64,000 nucleotides of DNA, taken from Maricaulis sp034670125 (lineage in GTDB: Bacteria; Pseudomonadota; Alphaproteobacteria; Caulobacterales; Maricaulaceae). The position numbers and the translations under genes are program-made. Numbering within the stretch: position 1 is the first letter of the stretch; each line of letters opens with the position of its first letter. The DNA lies in the NCBI RefSeq assembly GCF_034670125.1, contig NZ_JAXMOC010000001.1, positions 124,001 through 188,000 of the forward strand, in the 5' to 3' direction. This document shows positions 27,701 to 35,600 of this stretch, piece by piece. The notes under the pieces are model-generated. The model searched no databases. It was not told where the DNA came from and saw only the letters and a program-made list of their open reading frames with translations.

Positions 27701-28982
27701 CAAGCTCGTCGATATCGAGACCGGAATCCGCCTCTTGCCCGTCGGCCGGGACCCTGTCGGAGACAGGCTTCTCGGTGATTTTCTCAAGCCAGGCGAGGTC
27801 CGACCCGGCGACCGGCCCGGTGGCCTGGATGGCATTGGACACGAACTCGGCTGAAGGCTCTGCGCTCCGGTCCGACACGAGTCTCGCCATCGGAACGAAC
27901 TCCAGCCCGTTCGCATCGATGACATCGACAATTTCGAGGCCGCGGAACAGGCCCGGCCCCGACCAGATTTCGTCAGGGACTGACAGGTCAGGCGAGACAA
28001 TCTCTGCCGGCCGATGTTCCAGGATACGGTCCGCCACCGGGCGCGGCTCGGCGACAGGCTTTTTGGCCATCTCGGCCTGAACGGTCTCTTCAAGCGCTTC
28101 AGCAACCGGCAGCTTGCCTGGCAGTGTGACGGGCTCCGGGGTCGAAAGGGTCTCGGCGACAGGCGTCTTGATGAAGTTAGGCAGGCCGGCCCCGTCAAGC
28201 GCTTCGGCAACTGGCAGCTTGCCCGGCAGTGTGACGGGCTCCGGGGTCGAAAGGGTCTCGGCGACAGGCGTCTTGATGAACGGGGGCAGGGCCTCGGCAA
28301 CCGGATACTTGGCCGGGATCAGGACTGCTTCCGGTGTTGCCGGCGTTTCTGAGACCGGCTTCTTGAGGAACTCAGGCAACACGTCGGAAACCGGTTTGTT
28401 CCCGTGCACCTTATCCAGCTCGGAGGTCGGAAGGACCTCGGCAACCGGCCGCTTGGCAAAGGTGTCGTCCGGCGCTGCGTCCGGCGCGTTCGGGGCCGTC
28501 AGCGGATCCGTCAACACGGCGGGGCCGGTGCTGGCGCCATCCCCGATCTCGGGCAGGTGGTGCCCGCCTGTCACGTCGAAAAGAAAGGCACTGCCGACAA
28601 TGGGGCTGACCGTACCCAGCATGTTGCCATCGTCCGGCCGGATGAGGTCGCGACTGCTCTCGAGCACGTCAGGGCGCAAGGCCGAAAATGCGAGCTGAAC
28701 CCGCTCGGCCGCCTGCATGACAGGCTCCAGGTCATGAGAGCGGTACAGAATTCCGGGTTGAGGAGCCGTGTCCGGGTTCACGCCTGCCGGCAGGCCCGCG
28801 GCTTCGGTCTCACCCTCGGCAAGGTTGGCATATTGCTCGGCAAAATTCTGGACCAGGTCGGACAGGCTGCCTGATAGCGCCGTGGTCGAAGCGAGGTCCC
28901 ACTCAAGGTTCGCGTCCATCATGATGCGTGGTTCCAGAAGAACCGGTGCCACGACTGTGGGGTTTACAGAATTGACAGACAT
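21708..28982 (-). CDS. Giant RTX-repeat protein with an N-terminal LEPR sorting motif
   Basis: The protein has 2,424 residues and no classical signal peptide. An LEPR-type motif (LLEPRIMMDANLEWDL) lies at about residues 15-30, as in large export-linked proteins of marine bacteria. Residues about 170-320 hold nine or so PVAE/PVSE/PVSD repeats with a partner KxP. A long acidic beta-rich middle (about 470-1290) follows. Calcium-binding nonapeptide repeats (GGxGxDxLx) run from about 1300 to 2260, for example GGSGDDRLYGQGGDD near 24,300. The C terminus is helical and hydrophobic, then ends PPLMVAAE. The ATG follows GGGGAGG. It is probably an exported surface or released protein of the neighbouring adaptor/TolC system. 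Adhesion or matrix roles are likely but not shown. Confidence 0.9.
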   Translation of the reverse strand: MSVNSVNPTVVAPVLLEPRIMMDANLEWDLASTTALSGSLSDLVQNFAEQYANLAEGETEAAGLPAGVNPDTAPQPGILYRSHDLEPVMQAAERVQLAFSALRPDVLESSRDLIRPDDGNMLGTVSPIVGSAFLFDVTGGHHLPEIGDGASTGPAVLTDPLTAPNAPDAAPDDTFAKRPVAEVLPTSELDKVHGNKPVSDVLPEFLKKPVSETPATPEAVLIPAKYPVAEALPPFIKTPVAETLSTPEPVTLPGKLPVAEALDGAGLPNFIKTPVAETLSTPEPVTLPGKLPVAEALEETVQAEMAKKPVAEPRPVADRILEHRPAEIVSPDLSVPDEIWSGPGLFRGLEIVDVIDANGLEFVPMARLVSDRSAEPSAEFVSNAIQATGPVAGSDLAWLEKITEKPVSDRVPADGQEADSGLDIDELENAALMAAVAGLARAEVSREDQSAGPDGAGHAFRPIAASLMDGMEADMAAQVDLSYLAGESVGDSHIINGLADFNALALLNDPAPLLEGIYDIFQEIDAFFEDFLADIDLPIIGDALGTGLTFFDDVMNSVILPALAYAETPQPDGSLPSTLDLINGFVNEALNDVFGTDDVEYLHAFLDTSGSTSESFIYGAINFSGKLFSEMLDIDFDFGIPGLNIEVEEGSEILLELSYTVNIGFGMDIDGFFLLNDTDDAEVSIDFLVDAGSFSGSMSVLNLLGLSAQAVTLDDDGIIISDASTDGGTARLTAFLEADLFGESGEEISRDFSSITPLDGFGNELSYERIVYLDALDYGELVAFDFGANINVNIGVVGNILDPFSGDALEIGGNPILPNVAAELVLDATFSLADGLSVDALGINNVRVDASQLYDALIRPLVDPIMSVVGPLLEVIDVIFQDPIGLLKDLAVDLIALWFPIIKLGDNIAEIANSIAQFVVDIADSGGMVQFGSFDFTPFSDGLVSGETSAADIDLTTIDPTGLLTDDGSSGFGTFGNPDDGFSVDIPLLQDPFAALSLLLGDFSGVELVRARYTWFNIDSADLDFTQVLIDSLDLPAIVTDALDDLEIGPLISNRISGHGITMFEVGYDMSGIENFLNSLDPFRLFDGVFIEAGEGSLVDIDLDISMFANATVATLGGSGLVDLAFNITDPNDDGKVRLSELLDAILFMVENGAITPHQQIAYLLEGIMEFGVSAEVTALGVTTTLFEHELPPIELELYDPEPSLVAGLDGTRAGILSLEGLANLLGLGGSAEVGTQVLNIGARIMGSNSDMVEDGNDVVVMGTAANGFAVSLTTDEGTLDGEIDSDATAVIIPAGEGDNVIDMSNFADAASDRVTLTYSGAGEDVITLPVGGVNVVFSGAGDDVITAPADAQGTYIIFAEGGADTINIPGGNVIVFSGNDYGMRDVFLTEFAGGDVTPERVRELLGLLADDTADPTADGYYNVGASALVNLATLLENYTEISQLKAHRDAESITVGSGNHILLTGKGDDLIRGDLDGAGQVTVLSGAGDDNIEIGGTTVWIEGGAGSDTIKVNGADVEVWGWGRAAGEAGTSGTASEIDALASKDGDDILIGGSGDDRLYGQGGDDLIEGNGGDDELAGGLGQDVIAGGTIAATLDGAQIDIRDIRIGMTLPGQLDIGVRDLADGNDLIRGGSGDDILLGGGGADTITGSGGRDLISGDFASVLLTGNMVAQRFASLYEDSANQGADNLDGGAMDDILLGGGGSDILRAPSGDNVLVGDFGSIDGADIRSAIDSIVSISSALGGNDTLTTGRGNDRLVGGEADDVLNTGLGVDMLFGDNGSLDFADGVLTGHALDTDGDDTLIMGENLSGVEPAPVDQNDLAFGGLGDDTVFSDVGGLTLIGDSGEMVLRDSALQALALYADPGASPSDAILAQARQAWFLFDALVETARTHADTRDGDDRVVVAGGTNMLALGGGDDAATLSAGLNHVLADDGVMRTLFNADESIILYEMVSTDMAAASGQDHIVAADGDNIIIGGEQGDLIEAGDGFNQILGDRGSYLSSTDQSLGYLRSDASLLGGDDRITTGAGNAIIIAGQGDDTVFVGNGDDVAAGDDAAVTHSHGWDILTLDTSNHTSGGNDMLTAAGTTGDNVLIGQTGDDSIDGGLDDDLLAGDNADLDFLSVKRAFTGQSALDRLVGLESVTPQVDGDDVLRGDTGTDYLIGGFGDDELFGGDGQDFLIGDTAIIVRAYSADGTGLGGELWIDTNFAYETGGYDLLRGEAGFDVMIGNLGPDLFFGNTEEDALFSDGFAGYFTTHWDSDLFNQATPHWQLVTVNFAGPGAIDIVSKAQSASSIGLSLDQPADGSERSRSDTGLAGLPDTSADRFALPGVPASQLDMLMDYMMGDMLMSAIAQLMAMGLDGEALRAAIAADLEAFMSQSSLVDGVTRALLLERVMMIIEDRLQLGQSAASPPYHSDPPLMVAAE
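28090..28280. repeat. Two 86-bp near-identical direct repeats within the RTX gene
   Basis: Copies at 28090-28175 and 28195-28280 differ at only three or so positions and are offset by 105 bases (35 codons, in frame). They encode repeated PVAE blocks of the N-terminal region. Such near-identity suggests recent duplication and a potential for length variation. Confidence 0.85.
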
Positions 28983-29088
28983 GACGCCTCCCCTGGCAGG
29001 CCGACAGACGCGTCAGCACTACCGAATTCCAAAGCAGCGTCCAAACGGGGCGCCAACTTCATGAACCACGCATTGTGTCGCGCGGCAC

Positions 29089-30165
29089 TCAAAACCTTGT
29101 CGCCAATGCGACCGATACCCGTTGCACACGATCATGCGACTCGCGAGCAATTGGCTCGGCGAAGGCGATACGCAGTTCACCAATATCACTGGTAAACTCG
29201 ACCGAAATTCCGACAGCGGCACGCACAGCGTGGCCATCTTCAAAGCCGGGTCCCGATGCGCCGGGCACCGACCAGCTGCTTCCGAAGTCGACAAAGCCTG
29301 CCACGACGACAGGCATGTCGGACACCTGCCGCCTGAGCTCCAAACTCCCGGCATAATAATTCACGCCGCCGAGTGGCTCGCCGGTCACAAGGTCACGCGG
29401 CCCGAGGCCGCCATACTCAAACCCGCGAGGCGCGACTTCGCCCTGGAAGGCGCGATGCAGGACCGACACGGCGTCACCATCCAGACCGCGAACAGCACCG
29501 GCAACAAGGCGTGACGCCAGGGCCATGCGTTCTCCCAGCGGTGTCTCCATCCGGGTTGCGATCTCGAGGGACACAAACTTCCGCTCGCCAAAACCGGCGA
29601 GCCGGGCATTGGTCTCGATACGCAAGCGACTGTCTTGCGGAAGGACGGGGTCGAAAGATCCACTCTCGAACCGGGATTGCAGCTTGATGCCGGCGCTGCC
29701 GCCCGCGCCGATATCCCGGTTCAGGATCGCGGAAGTCGAGCCGATCCGCGTGATATCATCATACTCGGCGAAGAGGCCCACGCCGATTTGCGTACGCGGG
29801 CCGACAGGCAGGTCCCGCATGACCGAGACATCCGCGCCGCGACTTTCATAGGGAAGATAGTCCCAATCCTGGACCCGAGCCGAGGCGCGATAGGTCAAAC
29901 GGCCCGTCGACATCTCCGGGCTGCGCGACACAGTCCAGCTCCCGGCCTCGCCTTGCGGGCCACCGCGATAGGTTAGGGCAGTCGCGATGTCCTTGTCGCC
30001 ACCCAGCTCCTCCAACGCCAGAGACACATCGCCTGTCGGGCCTTTCAGGGTCGAGTATCCCAAGCCAAAGGACAGGTCGCCCGACTGGGCGGCCGCACCG
30101 GCGGTCAAAGCCGGTGCGCAGACGCACACCATGGCGGTCAGGAAGAGGGCAAGCGCGCTTCGCAT
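29089..30165 (-). CDS. Omp85/surface-antigen-like outer-membrane barrel without POTRA domains
   Basis: A signal peptide (residues 1-27, AAAQ|SGDL) is followed by about 330 residues of alternating beta strands. The C-terminal part resembles the Omp85 barrel: GGVNYYAGSLELRRQV, then VVAGFVDFGSSW, then RAAVGISVEFTSDIGELRIAFAEPI, with a terminal aromatic (VALATRF). At 358 residues there is no room for POTRA domains. It overlaps the upstream adaptor gene by 28 bases and has a GGGGAGC ribosome site. It may help place or export the RTX protein across the outer membrane; this is inference. Confidence 0.7.
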   Translation of the reverse strand: MRSALALFLTAMVCVCAPALTAGAAAQSGDLSFGLGYSTLKGPTGDVSLALEELGGDKDIATALTYRGGPQGEAGSWTVSRSPEMSTGRLTYRASARVQDWDYLPYESRGADVSVMRDLPVGPRTQIGVGLFAEYDDITRIGSTSAILNRDIGAGGSAGIKLQSRFESGSFDPVLPQDSRLRIETNARLAGFGERKFVSLEIATRMETPLGERMALASRLVAGAVRGLDGDAVSVLHRAFQGEVAPRGFEYGGLGPRDLVTGEPLGGVNYYAGSLELRRQVSDMPVVVAGFVDFGSSWSVPGASGPGFEDGHAVRAAVGISVEFTSDIGELRIAFAEPIARESHDRVQRVSVALATRF

Positions 30166-30959
30166 GAGCTCCCCGGCAATATTTCGGCAGATTCAAGATG
30201 AAAGAATACGGACACCGTGCCAGATGCGAGATCGGCAATCGGCGAGACATAGTCGAATTGAACGGCAGCCGGATCGACCGGCCGACCGTCGATCTGCAAG
30301 ACCAGCTGCCTGGCCGACACAACCTCGGGCAACAAGGCACGTGGCACAAAGGCCTCGACCCGCAAAGGCGACAGGACATACAGGGTCAAAAGGGACTGGC
30401 CCTGGGTTGCCTCGCCGGGATCAAGCACCCCTTCGCCAACCACACCGGTTGCCGGACTGCGCACGGTCGCCAGGGCGATCTTTCGGCGCAGCGGCTCGGC
30501 CTCCTGGGCTGCGAGCTGCAACTCCTCGCGGCGGCGGGCGAGTTCCGCCTCGGCGCTTCGCAGCTCCAGTTCAACGGCCTCGAATTCACCATAGGAGACC
30601 GCCTGTTGTTCATAGGCCTCGCGCAAGCGGTTCACACGCGCCTGCAGACCGTCACGGCGCTGCCGGGCGGCATTCAGGGATCCGGTCGCATTGGCGCGTG
30701 CCTCCGCCAGCGCCAGCTCCGCCTCCTCAAGCCCGGTGCTCAATCGCAGGACAGGTTCGCCCTCCTCGACCACCTGGCCGGGCCGGACAAAGACCTCCGC
30801 GACAATGCCGTCGAAAGTGGGACTCAGCTCGATCTGCCGCGATGCGCGAACGCTGCAGTCGATCGGGCGCGCCTGGCCGGTTCCGGACGTCGCCAATTGC
30901 GCCTGCGTCGGCGCCGAGACTGCCAGAAACAGGGCCGGGATGAGCCCCAGGGCGCGCAT
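30138..30959 (-). CDS. Periplasmic adaptor (membrane-fusion) protein
   Basis: A signal peptide (MRALGLIPALFLAVSAPTQA) is followed by a standard adaptor: a lipoyl half (LSPTFDGIVAEVFVRPGQVVEEGEPVLRL), a long coiled coil (residues about 75-165), the second lipoyl half (LATVRSPATGVVGEGVLDPGEATQGQSLLTLYVLSPLRVEAFVP) and a beta barrel. The length of 273 residues is short for the family. The ATG overlaps the TolC-like gene's stop by one base (TAATG). It probably bridges the inner-membrane adaptors and the TolC-like channel. Confidence 0.88.
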   Translation of the reverse strand: MRALGLIPALFLAVSAPTQAQLATSGTGQARPIDCSVRASRQIELSPTFDGIVAEVFVRPGQVVEEGEPVLRLSTGLEEAELALAEARANATGSLNAARQRRDGLQARVNRLREAYEQQAVSYGEFEAVELELRSAEAELARRREELQLAAQEAEPLRRKIALATVRSPATGVVGEGVLDPGEATQGQSLLTLYVLSPLRVEAFVPRALLPEVVSARQLVLQIDGRPVDPAAVQFDYVSPIADLASGTVSVFFHLESAEILPGSSCEARLPSS

Positions 30960-32452
30960 TACTCGACAACCTCGTTCAACGACCCGCCGGTCAGATACTG
31001 CAACTCGCCCCAGGCCCGGAGGTACTCCGCCTGGTAAAAGGCCAGCCGTTCCCGGGCCACATTCAGACGCACCTGCCGCGACAGGACGCTGTAATTCACC
31101 CCCTCACCGAGTGCCACGCGGTCCTGTTCCCGTTCGAGCGCCGACTCGGCGTCCCGGACAGACAGCCGGGCTGCGCTGATGGCGTCCGCCAATGCATTGA
31201 GCCGGTCATGAGCCCCCCGGATGCCGGTCTCGACTTCGCGCCGGGTGGCGAGATAATCGAGCGCTGCGACGCGCTCGTCGACGCGGCGCGTGAGGCTGGA
31301 GTAACCGCGCCCGGATGCGTTGAAGAGCGGGATGGTGAGCCGCAGGCCCACCAATTGGTCATCGGTCACAGAGCCGCCGCCAAAGCGGCTGTTGGCGCGG
31401 TCTTCACGGTCCAGGGATGCGTAAGCGGAAAGGACCGGTGCGAAGTCCTCGAACACCGATTGCCAGCTTTCCATATTCGCCATGACGACCTGGAAAGCCG
31501 CCGCCATGATGGCCGGATTCTCTTCTCGTCCGAGCGCCAGTGAGCGGTCCAGGTCGGTTGATGGGCCGTAGGCGGTCACCGCGGGCAATTCGGTCGGAAG
31601 ACCGCCGGTAATGACGCGCCCGGACAAGGCCGACAGGGTCGACACGGCATTGCGGTACCGGGTGCGCTCAAAGGCGATTTCGGCAGCCAGGGACCCCCGC
31701 TCGCTGCGCATTGACGCCAGGTCGACAATCTGGCCCTCGCCGACCCCGATCCGGCGCTGGATGCCGCCGACCTGCTGATCCATGAGGTCAAGGCGTTCCT
31801 GGAGGAAACCCGCCCTCTGGCCTGACTGGATGGCGATCACATACTGGTCAAACACCTCGGCCGATACGTCCTTGACCGATTTCACATACTCGATTTCGGC
31901 AAGGGATCGGGCCGAATTGGCGATGCGAATTCCGAAAATGCGCGACAGGTCGATGATCGGCTGGGTGAGCTGGATCCGGTCGGTATTCACCGGGTAGCTC
32001 GCCGTGCCCGCCTGGAAGACCTGGTTGTCGGTTTCCACCACTTCCTGGTCGAGCTGGTCGCGCTGAATCGATGCACTGACTTGCGGCAGATAGCCGAAAA
32101 TGGCGTTCAATCGCTCGGCTTCAGCCCGCTCGATCCCCTGGGCAGCCCGGCCGATCGCCGGATTGCTGTCGAGCGCCGCGCCCATCAGAACGCCCAGTTC
32201 AGGACTGGCCGCTTCCGGCAGCGCCCCAAAGGTGTCGGTGAGGGCCTCCATGCGATCATCGGAAGTCATCACATTGTCGAGTCGGTCGCGCGCCCGCGCT
32301 TCGACCTCGGCCTCAAGTCCCGTATCCCGCAATTGTGCGAGCCGGTGGTCGGATACCCTGTCGATCAGGGATGCGCAGCCACTCAGCATGACCAAGGCCA
32401 ACCCGCACGCAAGTGCCCTGGCCCACGCGCCGCTATTCCGATTGTCCGCCAC
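30959..32452 (-). CDS. TolC-family outer-membrane factor, lipoprotein
   Basis: This 497-residue protein starts with a lipoprotein signal (ALACGLALVMLSGCA, lipobox LSGC) and has two homologous halves of long helices and strand pairs typical of TolC/OprM channels, for example LNAIFGYLPQVSASIQRDQ and AREVETGIRGAHDRLNA-like segments. The GTG at 32452 follows GGGGGGA at five bases. It heads the run of co-directional genes toward the giant RTX protein and probably forms the outer-membrane exit duct. Confidence 0.92.
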   Translation of the reverse strand: MADNRNSGAWARALACGLALVMLSGCASLIDRVSDHRLAQLRDTGLEAEVEARARDRLDNVMTSDDRMEALTDTFGALPEAASPELGVLMGAALDSNPAIGRAAQGIERAEAERLNAIFGYLPQVSASIQRDQLDQEVVETDNQVFQAGTASYPVNTDRIQLTQPIIDLSRIFGIRIANSARSLAEIEYVKSVKDVSAEVFDQYVIAIQSGQRAGFLQERLDLMDQQVGGIQRRIGVGEGQIVDLASMRSERGSLAAEIAFERTRYRNAVSTLSALSGRVITGGLPTELPAVTAYGPSTDLDRSLALGREENPAIMAAAFQVVMANMESWQSVFEDFAPVLSAYASLDREDRANSRFGGGSVTDDQLVGLRLTIPLFNASGRGYSSLTRRVDERVAALDYLATRREVETGIRGAHDRLNALADAISAARLSVRDAESALEREQDRVALGEGVNYSVLSRQVRLNVARERLAFYQAEYLRAWGELQYLTGGSLNEVVE

Positions 32453-32656
32453 TTCATCCCCCCGGAGCTTATGCTACCAGTTTTGTTAACCCATATTATT
32501 TGAAGGGGCTACTTATTGGCTGCGAAACGCCACCAAAACAGACCAATCCCGAAGTGTTGATCACCGCTTCAAAGGGGCACATCGCTTGCCCCCGGAATTC
32601 TCGACACCCGGTCTCAAGGCTTCAGCCCGGACAAGCATCCTTGCCAAAACCAAACC

Positions 32657-35600
32657 CTAGAACGGCATCCGCAACTCGACCCTCACGCCATTGGCGCTGA
32701 AGTCATTGTTCCCGAGGCCCGAGAAACGGGCTTGCGCCGACACGTGAGCGCCATTGGCCCACTGGCCTCGCAGCCCCACCGTGGCATCAGCGCGAAGCTG
32801 GCCATCATCAATGCTGCGTCCGGATTCATCCATCAGATCGGCACCATCATAGTCCCACACGGCCCTGACAGCCGCAGTTGGCTCCCACCAACTGCCCGGA
32901 CGCTGCCCATCCATTCGGTAGGCGACCTCCGGTCCGGCTTCCAGCCGTCCGACCGAGATCGTCTGCTCCGGGATCGCGATCGCCAGGCTGTCGGTATATC
33001 CATCCTGCGTCTCTTCATAATGCGCCCAGGACACGCCGGGACGGATTTTGAGCTGGCCGCCGTCAGAACGCGGTGCCGACCACTCCCCGGTGAGGTTGGC
33101 GCGGATCATCAAACGCGTCGTTTCGAACTCATCCTCGTAGAAACCAAGTGGATTGATGGTGTTCTCCGACCGGCCCCACATGGCCAGGACATCCAGCGTG
33201 GTACCCGGGGCGAACTCCCAGACGGCATAAGGGCCGGCCATCCAGCCTGTCCCGTCTATCTCCGCGCCGCTGACCGCACCCGCGGCTTCGACCGGATTGT
33301 CGGCAGTTTCGCTCATCTGATCGATCTGGACCATGATGCCGACCAACGCGTTATCGGCTACCAGCCAGTCCGCGCCCAACTGGAACAGACCAAACCGGCT
33401 CTCGGCCTGGTCGCCCGCCCTGTCATCATCCAGCGCGTCATAGCTTGCGGAGAACCAGGCGTCGAAGCGGGCCGCGCCCGACTCCGTCAGCTGCGGACCG
33501 TCAGGCACCTGGCGCTCATTGGCCTTGGCGTGGTTGCGGAGGCCCGACAGGCTGCCCGCAAAATTCATCGTGACATTGGCACCATCGACGTCGGCCGAGA
33601 AACGGCCTGGGGTCGTCGCAGTCCGGTCACGCAAGCGTGTGGACAGATCCGGGGCGCCAGTCAGGATACGGTCAGCACGACGAACCATGTAGTTGTTGAT
33701 CGCCCGCAAGGTCGCCAGACGGACTGCGTCTGCATCGCGAGTGTTGGCGAATGTGCACACGATGGTCTCGGACGGATCCAGGTCGATATCCACCGAACCG
33801 GCTGCCAGATCAATCACGGAACCGCCATCGGTGTCGCCGACGCAGGTCAGGCTCTCGAGCGCCCAGCCCTGCGGCAGGCTCTGGGCGAGGTCGTAGGTGC
33901 CGAAGATTTTCTGGATCGGGGCCGAGCTCGCCGCGCCGCCAGATGTGGTCAGACTCAAACCACCCAGATCGGCATCGGTGGAGGCATAGGTGAAAGTTTC
34001 ATCGCCATGGGTCCCGCCCGGTGTGGTGGCAACGATCTGCAGTGACCCGAAGCGCGCAGCGATTGAGGCGGTGACCGGAATGTTGGCGAGGACGGTGGCG
34101 CCAGCCGATGCCGGCCCGCGCGATGCTTGGGATGCCTGGCCTGCCGGTGCGGCCGTCGTGACCGTCACTGTGCCGGAATACTCGCCCGGATCGAGTCCGT
34201 CTGCCTCGGCATTGAGGCCGACGGTGAACTGAATACTTCCTGATGCCGGGATCGTCCCGCTTGAAGGCGTCACGTCGGCCCAGGGCACATCAACAGAAGC
34301 GACGAAATTGACCGCCAGGCTGCCCGGATTCGACAGCGTTACGTTGGTGGTGACGCTGTTGGGATCAAGGACTGTCGAGCCCAGGTCGAGATCAACATCC
34401 ACCGCCGGGAATACAACATCGACGCTGGCATTGTCGGCTGCCGACTCGTTGCCGGCCGTGTCCTGTGCCGCACCCTCGGGCACTGAAATGGTCAGCGTGC
34501 CGACGGTTTCGGGGGTGATGGTGGCCGTGTAGACACCGGTCGCGCCCGGGGTCAGCGCCGAGGCCGCACCATTGGTGACCGCGATATCGCTCACCTCGAA
34601 CCCGGTGACGCCTTCAGAGAAGGTGAAAGTCGCGGTGAACGTGCCCTCGACTGTGGCGCCGGGAAGGCTGATCACCAGACCCGGTGGCGTCGCGTCGGTA
34701 TTGATCGAGAATTGTGCGGCCGCCGTACTGGGGTTGCCGGCGCCATCACTGGCGGCACCGGTCGCGACGTCCACCGTCACCGCACCGTCGGTCGTTGGCG
34801 TGATGTCAGCTGTATAGACGCTGGCACTGACTGCACTGAAATTAGACGCCACGCCATTGCCCACGACCAGATCGGCGAGCTCGAAGCCCGTCACATCTTC
34901 CGAGAAGGTGGCGGTGATGGCGAATGCGCCCGACACCGGATCGGTGGCGCTGGTGCTCAGCACCACATCTGGTGGCGTTGTATCTGTCGCGAGTGCAGTG
35001 ATGGAAAACTGGGTCGCCGCAGTATTGGAGTTGCCGGCAGCATCGGTCGCGACGGCGCCCGGCAGATCGACAGTCACCAGCCCGCCCGCGGCAATCGGTG
35101 TTACCGTCACGGTGAAGACACCGCCACCGGCGTCGACCAGATCAGTCGCAGCAGCATTGGCGATCTCGAGATCGGACAGCTCGAAACCTGTCACCGCTTC
35201 GGAGAACGTCACCGTAAGAGAAAACGCGCCGGTCACCGGGTCGGTAGCCGTCGAGGTCAAGGTTGCGTCAGGCGCGGTATTGTCGAGCGTATAGCTGTTC
35301 TCGTTCGTGCCCGTGGGCGCGCCAGACAGCATGACATTGCCATACTCGTCGACAAAACCGTCGATGAGCGCAATCGACACCGCACCGTCGAGGTCGGCCA
35401 GGTCGCCGCCCGAGGCCGTCACCGTGAAGCCGATCGAGAACCGGCTGACGCTCAGCGATGCCGTACTCCCGGTCAAGGTGAAGTCCGACGCTGACATGCT
35501 GGTCGTGTTGGTGATTTCGGAGAACAGGAACTCCCAGGTCAGCGAGTCGGCTGCCGTCAGCTCCTGTGTTGGTGTCTGCCGGGTCACCGACGCCAGCACC

